64,000 nt of DNA from Variovorax sp. 679 (GTDB taxonomy: Bacteria; Pseudomonadota; Gammaproteobacteria; Burkholderiales; Burkholderiaceae_C): positions 62,001 through 126,000 of the forward strand of contig NZ_RXFS01000006.1 in NCBI RefSeq assembly GCF_003952185.1. Reading direction: 5' to 3'. The position numbers and the translations under genes are program-made. This document shows, in pieces, positions 8,457 through 17,361 of this stretch. The notes below the pieces were generated by a model. That model was not told the origin of the DNA, searched no databases, and was given only the letters and a program-made list of their open reading frames with translations. Every line of letters starts with the position of its first letter. Positions within the stretch are counted from its first letter, which is position 1.

Positions 8457-9680
8457 TCAGAGGGCTTGGGCGCACGCGTGGGCGCTCGCCCAGGCCCACT
8501 GGAAGTTGTATCCGCCCAGCCAGCCGGTCACATCGACCACTTCGCCGATGAAATACAGGCCCGGCTGCTTGGATTCCATGGTCTGGGACGACAGGTCGCG
8601 GGTGTCGACGCCGCCGGCCGTGACCTCGGCCTTCTTGTAGCCCTCGGTGCCGCTCGGGACGATCTGCCAGCGGGCGACGCGCTCCGACAGGGCCGCCAGC
8701 GCCTTGTCGGCCGCTTCGTTGACGGGGCGCTGCAGGGCCGGGTCCTGCCCGACCCAGGCGTCGGCCAGCCGGGAGGGCACCAGCGTGGCGAGCTCGTTGG
8801 CGATGCGTTTCTTCGATCGCAACTTGGCTTCGCCCAGTGACTCGGCCACGTTCACGCCCGGGGCGAAATCGAGCGTCAGCGGGGCGCCGGGCTTCCAGTA
8901 GCTCGAGATCTGCAGCACTGCCGGGCCCGACAGGCCCCGGTGGGTGAAGAGCAGGTCTTCGAGGAAAGCCATCTTTTCCTTCTTGGCGCCGGTCTCGATG
9001 CGCACCGGCAGCGCCAGGCCGGCCAGCTCGGCATACGGTGCCCAGGCGTCGCCGCCGAAGGTCAGCGGCACCAGCGCCGGTCGAGGCGTGACGATCCGCA
9101 GGCCGAATTGCTCCGCGATGCGATAGCCGAAGTCGCTGGCGCCGATCTGCGGAATCGACAGGCCGCCGGTAGCGACCACGATCTTCGGCGTCTCGATCAG
9201 TCCGCGACTGCTCTCGATTTGATAGCTGCCAGGGCCTGCCGATACGATTTTTCCGACCTTGCACGGCTGCCACCGCTCGACCCCGCCCGCCGCGCATTCG
9301 GCCAGCAGCATGTCGACGATCTGCTGCGACGAGCCGTCGCAGAACAGCTGCCCCTTGTGCTTCTCGTGGAAGGCGATTCCGTGCTTCTGCACCAGTTCGA
9401 TGAATTGCTGCGGTGCATAGCGCGACAGCGCCGAGCGGCAGAAATTCGGGTTGTCGCCGATGAAGTGGCGCTGCGGCGCGCGCACGTCGAGGTCGCGATT
9501 CGTGAAATTGGCGCGCCCGCCGCCCGAGATGCGGATCTTCTCGCCCACCTTCTCGCTGTGGTCCAGCACCAGCACCTTCAACCCGCGCTGGCCTGCCACG
9601 CCGGCGCAGAACAGCCCCGCGGCCCCGGCACCGATCACGACGACGTCGAAGCGCGACGCGGAAGAAACGTCCGCGCTCAA
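8457..9680 (-). CDS. YhiN/HI0933-family FAD-dependent oxidoreductase (TTG start)
   Basis: 407-residue flavoprotein. FAD motifs are VVIGAGAAGLFCA near the N-terminus, GEKIRISGGGRANFTN and the C-terminal LYFIGEVVDVTGWLGGYNFQ, all typical of the HI0933-like family, whose substrate is not established. No ATG or GTG fits before the Rossmann strand. A TTG at 9680 overlaps the upstream stop as TTGA and gives the expected length, so it is taken as the start. It is translationally coupled to the papain-like lipoprotein gene upstream and ends 16 bp before repeat copy A. Confidence 0.85.
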   Translation of the reverse strand: MSADVSSASRFDVVVIGAGAAGLFCAGVAGQRGLKVLVLDHSEKVGEKIRISGGGRANFTNRDLDVRAPQRHFIGDNPNFCRSALSRYAPQQFIELVQKHGIAFHEKHKGQLFCDGSSQQIVDMLLAECAAGGVERWQPCKVGKIVSAGPGSYQIESSRGLIETPKIVVATGGLSIPQIGASDFGYRIAEQFGLRIVTPRPALVPLTFGGDAWAPYAELAGLALPVRIETGAKKEKMAFLEDLLFTHRGLSGPAVLQISSYWKPGAPLTLDFAPGVNVAESLGEAKLRSKKRIANELATLVPSRLADAWVGQDPALQRPVNEAADKALAALSERVARWQIVPSGTEGYKKAEVTAGGVDTRDLSSQTMESKQPGLYFIGEVVDVTGWLGGYNFQWAWASAHACAQAL

Positions 9681-10465
9681 GGGCCATCGGCCGCGAGCAG
9701 CGGCGGCGGGTTGTATTTCAGGTGGCCGACGTAGCGCAGCGGCTGCGTGGCGGCGATGGAGGGCACGTCGCCCTCGCGCATGTGCAGCAGGTCGGCCGGG
9801 CTCACCCAGCGCGGGTCGGCGCTGGTGATCGGCAGGCCGGCCTGCCTGTAGGCCTCCAGCACGAACTGCGAGCAGAAGAACTGGTCGTCGCGGCTCGCGC
9901 CCAGCTGCACCATGGCCATGCCGCTCATGCAGTAGTGGCTCACGGCAGTAGGCATCAGCGGCAGTTCGCACAGCCGGCGGTTCAGCACGAAGGGCGCGTT
10001 CAGCAGCACGCCCACGGTGTTGTAGCGAACGCCGACCTGCGACATCGCCCATTCGCGCATGCGCGCGGCACCGGCGTCGTCCACGCCCGGCACGCGGAAG
10101 GCCACGACCATCTGTTCTTCGTCGACCACTTCGGCGAGCGGCCGCGCGCGCACACCCGTGCCCACGGCCTCGGCGATCTGGCCGTCGCCCAGGTACAGCA
10201 CCGCGTGGCTCACCGGCGAGAAGGTGCCCAGCCGGATACCGAAGGAGTTCACCGTGGCGATGGAGGTCAGCAGGATGTCGCCCGGCGCCAGCGCGTCGGC
10301 GGCGATGAGTTCGCCGCCGTTGCCCGGCGCAATCACAGAGCTCTGCACGCGCAGGCGCAGCCCGGTGTCCTTGGTCGGCAGGTCGAGGCGGGTGGCGCAA
10401 CCCGCCAGCAGCAATGCGGCGCCCGCGGCAACGATGGCCGCGGCGGCCCGGAAGGCGATACGCAT
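9677..10465 (-). CDS. YiiX/YebB-like papain-fold lipoprotein
   Basis: 262-residue predicted lipoprotein. The signal peptide ends with lipobox LLAGC, placing the lipidated cysteine at residue 23. The rest resembles the permuted NlpC/P60 (YiiX) cysteine-hydrolase group: a histidine in SHAVLYLGDGQIAEA and a later DDQFFCSQFVLEAY, in which the cysteine would be catalytic. Substrates in this group may be peptides, lipids or amides of the envelope. It sits between a sterol-desaturase-family gene (1-base overlap) and the flavoprotein (4-base overlap), suggesting a membrane-lipid-related operon (inference). Confidence 0.75.
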   Translation of the reverse strand: MRIAFRAAAAIVAAGAALLLAGCATRLDLPTKDTGLRLRVQSSVIAPGNGGELIAADALAPGDILLTSIATVNSFGIRLGTFSPVSHAVLYLGDGQIAEAVGTGVRARPLAEVVDEEQMVVAFRVPGVDDAGAARMREWAMSQVGVRYNTVGVLLNAPFVLNRRLCELPLMPTAVSHYCMSGMAMVQLGASRDDQFFCSQFVLEAYRQAGLPITSADPRWVSPADLLHMREGDVPSIAATQPLRYVGHLKYNPPPLLAADGP

Positions 10466-11589
10466 CAGCCTTTCCAGATGAACGGGAACTTCAACTGCTT
10501 GAAGAAGCCGTTGGGCACGTAGTCGCCCAGCACGCCGTACTTCTCGGGCCAGAGCTTGGTGCTCTTCACGGCCGTGCCGAAGATGTAGTCGAGGAAGGCG
10601 TAGTGCGCCGCGTAGTTCTTGTCCAGCGCCTCCTGGTCCTGGCTGTGGTGCCAGTGGTGGAAGTTGGGCGTCACGATCAGGTAGCGCAGCGGGCCCAGCC
10701 GCACGCTCACGTTGCAGTGGTTGAACACCGCCTGGAAGCCCACCACCACGATGTAGGCGTCGATCACGTCCTTGCTGAAGCCCAGCACGTAGATGGGCGC
10801 CAGCACCAGCGTGCGCGTGATCAGCAGCTCGAGGATGTGCTGGCGCGAGCCCGCCATCCAGTCCATGCTCTTCACGCTGTGGTGCACCGCGTGCAGGCGC
10901 CACAGCACGGGCACCTCGTGGTAGGCACGATGCGTCCAGTACTGCACGAGGTCGGCCACCAGGATGATCAGCAGCAGCCCGGCCCAGAACGGCAGGTTGC
11001 CCACCCAGCCCCGGATGCCGTCGTTGGCGGCCCAGCCGAAGAGCTTGTGCACCATCAGGTTGGTGGCCAGCAGCACGAAGCCCACGATCATGTGGTTCAC
11101 CACGAAATGGTGGAAGTCGGTCTGCCACTCCTCGCGGAACACCGGCTGGTCCTTTCGCAGCGCGAACAGCTTCTCGATGAAGATGAAGATCAGCGACGAG
11201 CCCAGCAGGTCGAGGATGAACCAGTCGAGTCCGATGTACGGCGTGTGGTCGGCGAAGTCATGTACCGGCACCTTGTGCCCGCCCAGCAGCGCCGAGACCG
11301 CCACCAGCAGGAACGCCGCCGAGGAGAGCCAGCGCGAGCGGTTGAAGATGATGTTGACCAGCGACAGCCCGCCCGCGACGACCAGCGCCGCCAGCAGGAT
11401 GACGCGCATCACGTCGACGTTGTAGCTCTTGCGCAACTCGGGCGTCGTGAGGTACTGCGGAAAGTGGAAGGCCAGTACGCCGAGAAAGCACAGGATGCCC
11501 AGGCTCAGCGCGATGGTTCCGGTGACCAGGCCTTTGCCGCGGCGCAATTCACCGTGGCTTTCCGTGAATTCATTGAGTTTCTCGAGCAC
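10465..11589 (-). CDS. Sterol desaturase/fatty acid hydroxylase-family membrane enzyme
   Basis: 374-residue polytopic membrane protein. The di-iron histidine boxes are intact: H220-x3-H224, H233-x2-H236-H237 and H311-H312-x-H314-H315, with NH near residue 290. The family hydroxylates or desaturates lipid substrates using O2. It has several membrane spans before the histidine region. First gene of a leftward three-gene operon with the lipoprotein and flavoprotein; divergent from the M48 peptidase across 134 bp of relatively AT-rich DNA. The real substrate, whether fatty acid, hopanoid or other lipid, cannot be told. Confidence 0.85.
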   Translation of the reverse strand: MLEKLNEFTESHGELRRGKGLVTGTIALSLGILCFLGVLAFHFPQYLTTPELRKSYNVDVMRVILLAALVVAGGLSLVNIIFNRSRWLSSAAFLLVAVSALLGGHKVPVHDFADHTPYIGLDWFILDLLGSSLIFIFIEKLFALRKDQPVFREEWQTDFHHFVVNHMIVGFVLLATNLMVHKLFGWAANDGIRGWVGNLPFWAGLLLIILVADLVQYWTHRAYHEVPVLWRLHAVHHSVKSMDWMAGSRQHILELLITRTLVLAPIYVLGFSKDVIDAYIVVVGFQAVFNHCNVSVRLGPLRYLIVTPNFHHWHHSQDQEALDKNYAAHYAFLDYIFGTAVKSTKLWPEKYGVLGDYVPNGFFKQLKFPFIWKG

Positions 11590-11723
11590 TTTTTCCCTCT
11601 ATTTGTTTCTTTTGCGAATGTAAGAATCCGCACACATCGAAGTGGAATTATCGGTGTCATGGGCCGATGGGTGTAGCCCGCCGGCTCGAAGAACAGCGAA
11701 TCGTCCGAGGAAGAGGGAACAAC

Positions 11724-14700
11724 ATGGTGGATCAACTTTATCCAGCGGGTCCCGCTGGTGCGGGAAGTCAGCTGGCGAAGGCATCGCCCGCCTACAGGCG
11801 GCAGGCATGGCTGGCGATGGTGGCGCTGCTGGTTTTCGTGGGGGCCTACCTGCTGTTTTCGGGCTGGCTGGCCTGGAAAGCGTACCTTTCCCTGCGGGCC
11901 GTGTACTACGGCTCGCGCGACGGGATGCTGCTGACCCTGGTGGGCCTGGGGGCCGCGTTCCTCGCGGTGTTCATGCTGAAGGCCCTTGTGTTCGTGCGGC
12001 GCGGCGAACTGGGCGGTCTGACCGAGATCACCCCGGCCGAGCAACCCCGGCTCTTCGCCTTTCTCCATCGGCTCGCGGACGAAGCCCGGGCGCCTCGCCC
12101 GGCGAAGGTCTACGTGTCCTCACGGGTCAACGCGGCGGTGTTCTACGACCTGTCGCTGCTCAATTTCTTCTTTCCCTCGAAGAAGAACCTGGAGATCGGG
12201 CTGCCGCTGGTCAACGTGCTGACCGTTTCGGAATTCAAGGCGGTGCTCGCGCACGAATTCGGTCACTTTGCGCAGCGCAGCATGGCCGTGGGCCGCTGGG
12301 TCTACCTGTCGCAGCAGATCGCGGCCCATATCGTGGCCAAGCGCGACGGGCTCGATCGCTTCCTGGAAGGGCTCTCGCGCACCGATATCCGGATCGCCTG
12401 GATCGGCTGGCTGTTCTCGCTGCTGGTGTGGTCGATCCGTTCGGTGGTGGACAGCCTGTTTCGCGTCGTGGTGCTGGCCGACCGCGCCCTGTCGCGGGAA
12501 ATGGAGTTCCAGGCCGACCGCGTGTCGGTGAGCCTCGCGGGCAGCGACGCGCTGATCGATGCGCTCTACAAGATGCAGGCAGCCGATGCCGCATGGGACC
12601 GGGCCCTCGATTTCGCCAACCAGCAGCTGCACAAGGGCCACGCCGTGCCCGACCTGTACGACATCCAGTCCCAGGTCATCCGGAAGCTGCGCGTGATCTT
12701 CGACGACCCGGGCTACGGCGTACCGCCTCCGGCGCCTGCGGACGGCCATGCGGCCCATCGCATCTTCAAGCGCGACAGGGTGTCGGTGTCGCGCATGTGG
12801 GCTACCCATCCCGCCAGTCACGAACGCGAAGAGAACGCGAAGAAGATCTACCTGCGCGCCGAGACCCGCGAAAGCTCCGCCTGGGAACTGTTCGACGATG
12901 CGCCGGCCTTTCGCCAGCGCATCTGCGGCGCCCTGATAAGCCACATCGTCCCCCCGCCCGAGGCCCTCACGCCCGAGGCCGCGTCGCAGGCGCTCGACGT
13001 CGAATACGACCGCGAGTCGTACAAGCGGCGCTATCGCGGCGTGTACCTGGGGCGCAGCGTCACTCGCACGCAGCACACGGCCGAGCAACTGTTCGACCGC
13101 ATCGGCGCGGCGGAGGCAGCCGCCGCATTGCCGGGGCTCTACCCGGAGTCGCTCTCGGGGGCGCTCGAACGGCTCGACGCGCTGAAGCACGAGCGGGCCG
13201 CGCTGGTTGCGGTGCAGGACGGCATCGCCAAGAGCGAAGGACCGCGCCTGGAGCATCGCGGCCGGGCGATCAGGAAGCGCGACCTGCCGGGCGCCATCGA
13301 CGAAGTCGCGCGCGACATCACCGCGATCGAGAGCGACCTCGAAGCGCATGACCGCCGCTGCCGCTCCACGCTGCACGCGCTGGCCGTGGTCTCGGGCCCC
13401 GAATGGGAGGCCGGCTGGCTGGCCCAACTGCGCCTGCTGCACTACGCCGAGAACGTCGAGGCGGACCTGATCGATCTGCAGTCGGCGATGCTCAATACCT
13501 TCGCCATGGTCACTGCCAAGCGAAAGACCAACGAGGCAGAGGCCCAGCGCGTGCTGGCGAACGCGAGTGCGCTCTTCAGCGGCATGGCCGAGATCGCCAG
13601 GGACGCGCCGGGCGTACAGGCCGGCCCGGTGGCGCTGGCGCTGATGGGCAGCGAGAGCTGGTCGGCGATGGTGGGTGAATTCAACTTCGGCTACCCGACA
13701 CGCGAGAACATCAACGAATGGCTCCGGGCTTCGGACAGCTGGGTGCGGCCCATGGTGCGCGCGCTGGGCAGCCTGCGCAGGGCGGCGCTCGACCAGTTGC
13801 TGGGCACCGAAGCCCAACTGGCCGAGGTCGCGTTGTCGCATGCACCCGCAGGCGAACCGCCGGCCGCTCCCGTGGTGCCGGGCACCCATGCCACGCTGAC
13901 GAACGGAAGCGAACGTCCGCGCCAGAAGAAGCTCGATGCCTGGTCGCGCTTCCAGACCGCGGACGGCTGGTGGGCCGGCGCCGCGCGACTCGCCGTGGCC
14001 GGCGGCGTGATCGCGAGCCTCATGGGCATCAGCACCTCGCTCGGCAGCGCCAGCGTGATCGCCTACAACGGGCTCGACCGCGAAGTGAAGGTTCGCGTGG
14101 GCGGCAGCTCCGCGACACTCGCACCGGGTGGGAGGAGCAGCTTCGAGGTGGAGGCCGACAAGCCTGTCAGGCTGAGTGCGCGGACGACCGAAGGGCAGGA
14201 GATCGAGTCCTTCTCGGCCAATCCCGAGCTGACCGGGACGCGCTATGTCTACAACGTGGCCGGCGCTGCGCCGATGATGGCCTGGACGGCGGTATATGGG
14301 CCCGGCACGCCGCAGCCCGAAAGGCAACTGGGTGCGCCCCGCTGGTCGATGCAATCGGCCGACGTGCTCTTCGAGGCTCCGCCGCAGCAGATCAGCACCC
14401 GCAAGGGCAGTGGCGGCACGCGCTCGGTCATCAGCGGGCCCGAGACCCGCTCCGCCACCAACAACCTGAACATGGTGGACGACGCGAGCTACCGCAAGGC
14501 GCTGATCGAGGCGCACGGCAAGTGGGATGCGGGCCAGTCCGTCTACTTGCTCGAATGGTTGGCGGCCGCCGAGCAGCAGGCGCCCGAGATGCATGCGCAG
14601 ATCGTTGCCGAGCGTGTGGCGCGTGCGCCGCTCGAGGTTGCAACGCTGCGCGAGCAGCAGAACCTTGCAGGCTCGCCCGAGGAGCGCGAGAGCGTCTGCG

Positions 14701-15557
14701 AACGGCATCGCGCGCTGGCGAAGGCGAATCCGGGCGTGAGCGACCTGGGCTATCTGGTGGTGCGTTGCATGAATGACCAGGTTGCCAAGGACGCCGCGTT
14801 CAAGAAGGGCGCCGCGGAGCACCCCGACAGCGCCTGGTTGTCCTACGCCGCGGGGCATGTGTGGGCTGGCGAGCAGGCCTGGCCCGAAGCGCGCCGCGCC
14901 TATGAAAGGGCAGGCGCCAAGGCACCGCTGCTCGGCAGCATCACCACGGACGAGCTTGCCCGCATCCGGCGCATCGAGCAGGGTGAGGGCGCATCGCTCG
15001 ACGACCTCCGGGCGAAGTCGAGTTTCCTGCAGATCCAGCAGATGCTGGAGACCGGCAAGGACATTCCACCGGACAGTTCCGCGTTCGGCTACATCGCCAT
15101 GAGCCGGGGCCAGCTGGACAAGGCCTTCGGGATCGCCACCTCGGGGACGCAACCCCCGGTGCGGCTGCTTGTGCTGATCGGCGCGTCCGACGGGGCGAGT
15201 CAGAAGCAGGTGGCCAAGGCGCTCGAATCCTACGCAGCTGTCACGGTCAACGACTTCGATGCCTTGCTTCCCGCCATCGGGCTTGCGGTCAAGCACGGGC
15301 GGCCTACCGACAAGCCGATGGAGCTGTTCAAGTACATGTCACCCGAAGACGCACGGAAGGTGCGCGAATTCGTGACCGTGCTCAAGACCACACGGGATGC
15401 GCGCATGGCCGAAGAGGCGATCAAGGGCCTGACGGCGCAGTACCGGGCCCAGGCCTATTGCGCCGGCCTGATCGTGCTGGGTGATCGCGCGCCCGTGCAG
15501 TGGCGCAGGTTCGTCAAGCGGGCGTTGTTTCCCGCCGAGCATCCGTACTTCGGGTGA
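11724..15557 (+). CDS. Giant M48-family membrane metallopeptidase with repeat-rich C-terminus
   Basis: 1277 residues, far longer than HtpX (about 290). Two N-terminal membrane segments (residues about 27-80) precede an M48 catalytic domain with zinc motif H177-E-F-G-H181 and third ligand E261 in REMEFQAD, followed by a hydrophobic stretch near 225-255. A central helical, coiled-coil-like region spans about 430-680. A further membrane segment (WWAGAARLAVAGGVIASLMG, about 755-775) leads into a beta-rich stretch and a C-terminal alpha-repeat region resembling TPR/Sel1 arrays. ATG 11724 follows a GAAGAGGGA ribosome site and is preferred over 11667. Probably an envelope-facing quality-control protease with a partner-binding tail (inference). 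It converges on cobA with a 12-bp gap. Confidence 0.8.
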   Translation: MVDQLYPAGPAGAGSQLAKASPAYRRQAWLAMVALLVFVGAYLLFSGWLAWKAYLSLRAVYYGSRDGMLLTLVGLGAAFLAVFMLKALVFVRRGELGGLTEITPAEQPRLFAFLHRLADEARAPRPAKVYVSSRVNAAVFYDLSLLNFFFPSKKNLEIGLPLVNVLTVSEFKAVLAHEFGHFAQRSMAVGRWVYLSQQIAAHIVAKRDGLDRFLEGLSRTDIRIAWIGWLFSLLVWSIRSVVDSLFRVVVLADRALSREMEFQADRVSVSLAGSDALIDALYKMQAADAAWDRALDFANQQLHKGHAVPDLYDIQSQVIRKLRVIFDDPGYGVPPPAPADGHAAHRIFKRDRVSVSRMWATHPASHEREENAKKIYLRAETRESSAWELFDDAPAFRQRICGALISHIVPPPEALTPEAASQALDVEYDRESYKRRYRGVYLGRSVTRTQHTAEQLFDRIGAAEAAAALPGLYPESLSGALERLDALKHERAALVAVQDGIAKSEGPRLEHRGRAIRKRDLPGAIDEVARDITAIESDLEAHDRRCRSTLHALAVVSGPEWEAGWLAQLRLLHYAENVEADLIDLQSAMLNTFAMVTAKRKTNEAEAQRVLANASALFSGMAEIARDAPGVQAGPVALALMGSESWSAMVGEFNFGYPTRENINEWLRASDSWVRPMVRALGSLRRAALDQLLGTEAQLAEVALSHAPAGEPPAAPVVPGTHATLTNGSERPRQKKLDAWSRFQTADGWWAGAARLAVAGGVIASLMGISTSLGSASVIAYNGLDREVKVRVGGSSATLAPGGRSSFEVEADKPVRLSARTTEGQEIESFSANPELTGTRYVYNVAGAAPMMAWTAVYGPGTPQPERQLGAPRWSMQSADVLFEAPPQQISTRKGSGGTRSVISGPETRSATNNLNMVDDASYRKALIEAHGKWDAGQSVYLLEWLAAAEQQAPEMHAQIVAERVARAPLEVATLREQQNLAGSPEERESVCERHRALAKANPGVSDLGYLVVRCMNDQVAKDAAFKKGAAEHPDSAWLSYAAGHVWAGEQAWPEARRAYERAGAKAPLLGSITTDELARIRRIEQGEGASLDDLRAKSSFLQIQQMLETGKDIPPDSSAFGYIAMSRGQLDKAFGIATSGTQPPVRLLVLIGASDGASQKQVAKALESYAAVTVNDFDALLPAIGLAVKHGRPTDKPMELFKYMSPEDARKVREFVTVLKTTRDARMAEEAIKGLTAQYRAQAYCAGLIVLGDRAPVQWRRFVKRALFPAEHPYFG

Positions 15558-15569
15558 GCGACGCGGCGC

Positions 15570-16391
15570 TCAGGTCCCGAAGCGCCCCGCGTCCAGCGAG
15601 GCCGGCACCGGAAGCGCCGCCGCGGCCAGCCCGCGCAGCACGTCGCCCACCACGATCACCGCCGGGCTTGCCAGCCCGGCTTCGGCGATGCCGTCCTGCA
15701 GCTTGCCCAGCGTGGTCGCGATGTGCTTCTGGTGCGGCAGGCTCGCGTGCTGGATGACCGCCACCGGCGTGTCGCCCGGCAGGCCCTGCAGCAGTTCGCG
15801 CTCGATGTGCGCCGCGCCCGACACGCCCATGTAGATCACCAGCGTGAGCCGCGCGTTGTACGCCGTCGCGGCCAGCGCACGCCAGTCGGTCGGGTCTTCG
15901 GCAGCACCGGCGCCGGTCTTGGCGTGGCCGGTGACGAACACCACGCCCTGCGCATGGTCGCGGTGAGTGAGCGGCACGCCCAGCGCGGTCACTGCCGCGA
16001 GGCCGGCGGTGATGCCGTTGACCACCGCGCATTCGATGCCCGCTTCGCGCAGGTGCTCGACCTCCTCGCCGCCGCGGCCGAAGATGAACGGGTCGCCGCC
16101 CTTGAGGCGGACCACGGTCTCGCCTTCGCGCACGGCGGTGATCATCAGCCGCTCGATGAAGGCCTGCGGCGTGCTCTTGCAGCCGCCGCGCTTGCCCACG
16201 TGCACGATGCGTGCGCCGGGGCGGGCGTAGGCCTGCACGATCTCGTCGTTCACGAGGTCGTCGACCAGCAGCACCGTCGCGGCCTGGATCGCCTTCACGG
16301 CCTTGATGGTCAGCAGCTCGGGGTCGCCGGGGCCGGCGCCCACCAGCGTGCAGCGGCCGGCGATGAGGGAGGTGGGGTTGTCGTTGTTCAT
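15570..16391 (-). CDS. cobA: Uroporphyrinogen-III C-methyltransferase (siroheme branch)
   Basis: 273-residue SUMT that transfers two methyl groups from SAM to uroporphyrinogen III, giving precorrin-2 for siroheme. Hallmarks are LVGAGPGDPELLTIKA at the N-terminus, VRLKGGDPFIFGRGGEE and the NGITAGLAA loop. It lacks the CysG oxidase/chelatase half. As the last gene of the nitrate/nitrite reductase operon, it most likely supplies siroheme for NirB. Its start overlaps the YbiB-like stop by four bases. Confidence 0.92.
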   Translation of the reverse strand: MNNDNPTSLIAGRCTLVGAGPGDPELLTIKAVKAIQAATVLLVDDLVNDEIVQAYARPGARIVHVGKRGGCKSTPQAFIERLMITAVREGETVVRLKGGDPFIFGRGGEEVEHLREAGIECAVVNGITAGLAAVTALGVPLTHRDHAQGVVFVTGHAKTGAGAAEDPTDWRALAATAYNARLTLVIYMGVSGAAHIERELLQGLPGDTPVAVIQHASLPHQKHIATTLGKLQDGIAEAGLASPAVIVVGDVLRGLAAAALPVPASLDAGRFGT

Positions 16392-17299
16392 GCGTGGGAT
16401 GCCAATGCCAGTTGCGTGATGTGCCTGACCTGCGTCGCGATCGCCTCCGGCACGGGAAGCTCGCCGGCCAGCACGCGGCGCGTGTAGTCGGCGGTGGTGG
16501 CGACGTCGATTTCCTTCGGCAGGCCCGGCACTTCGGATGCGGTGCCGGCCTCCTGCGACTGCAGTTCGGTGCGCACGCCGCGCACGAAGCCGTCGATCTG
16601 CGCGGTGCGGCGCGGGTCCGACACCACTTCGCCCTCGAGGCCGCGCGAGAGCAGGGCGGTCATGCCGGTGAGCTCGAAGGTCTCGCCCATGACGCGGGCG
16701 TATTCGGGGTGCGTATAGCTGGCCACCACGACGCAGGGGCCGGCGGTGGGCTGCATCAGCTTCACCACGCTGTGGCCGGGGTTGCGCAGGCCGACCACGC
16801 GGCGCACGTCGAGCAGGCGCTTGAGCGCGGGGTTCAGCAGCTCGGTGGGCGCAAAGGCCACCTCGCCATTTGCGACGGGGCGGATGGCGGTCATGGGCGG
16901 CAGGTCGAGCGCCGTGAGCACGTTCGACGCCAGCACGCGCGAGGTTTCGCTCGCGCTGCCGTGCACCAGCACCGGCAGGCCTTCGCGCGCCAGCAGCAGC
17001 GCCAGCAGCGGCGTGAGCACCGGCAGCTTGCGCGCGCCGTTGTAGCTCGGCAGCACGACCAGCGGGCGGTCGCCGGCGGGAACGAGGTTCAGCCGTGCGT
17101 GGGTGGCATCGAGAAAACCGGCCATCTCCTCGGGCGTCTCGCCCTTGATGCGCATGGCAAGGCAGAAGCCGCCGATTTCGAGGTCGGTCACGGTGCCGTC
17201 CAGCACCTGGCCGAACAGGTCGGTGGCCTGTTCGCGCGTGAGCGGCCTGGCGCCTCGCGCGCCGCGGCCGATTTCCTTGATGTATTGGCTGATTCCCAT
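16388..17299 (-). CDS. ybiB: YbiB-like protein (anthranilate phosphoribosyltransferase-like fold)
   Basis: 303 residues, homologous to TrpD but of the YbiB/TrpD2 group, which in E. coli binds nucleic acid rather than making tryptophan. The TrpD-like N-terminal helical region is present (REQATDLFGQVLDGTVTDLE), and HGSASETSR replaces the canonical HGN phosphate loop of TrpD. It sits between nasA and cobA in the same direction, 62 bp after the nasA stop and overlapping cobA. Its role in nitrate assimilation is unknown. The direct repeats at 17322-17353 lie just upstream. Confidence 0.75.
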   Translation of the reverse strand: MGISQYIKEIGRGARGARPLTREQATDLFGQVLDGTVTDLEIGGFCLAMRIKGETPEEMAGFLDATHARLNLVPAGDRPLVVLPSYNGARKLPVLTPLLALLLAREGLPVLVHGSASETSRVLASNVLTALDLPPMTAIRPVANGEVAFAPTELLNPALKRLLDVRRVVGLRNPGHSVVKLMQPTAGPCVVVASYTHPEYARVMGETFELTGMTALLSRGLEGEVVSDPRRTAQIDGFVRGVRTELQSQEAGTASEVPGLPKEIDVATTADYTRRVLAGELPVPEAIATQVRHITQLALASHA

Positions 17300-17321
17300 G
17301 GGTAGGCGGATTGTCCCGCAA

Positions 17322-17353
17322 GGCTTATGCCGAAACGTCATTCGGCTTATGCC
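17322..17353. repeat. Paired GGCTTATGCC repeats between nasA and the YbiB-like gene
   Basis: The 10-mer GGCTTATGCC occurs at 17322-17331 and 17344-17353, 22 bp apart. Each copy is itself a short dyad (GGC-TTAT-GCC), and between them GCCGAA and TTCGGC form a hairpin with a 6-base loop. It may be an operator or an RNA processing site within the operon. Confidence 0.45.
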
Positions 17354-17361
17354 CAGGGCAG

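Noticed and set aside
12120..15296. 1058-codon minus-strand open frame
   Set aside because: Antisense shadow of the M48 peptidase with no recognisable domain or start signal.
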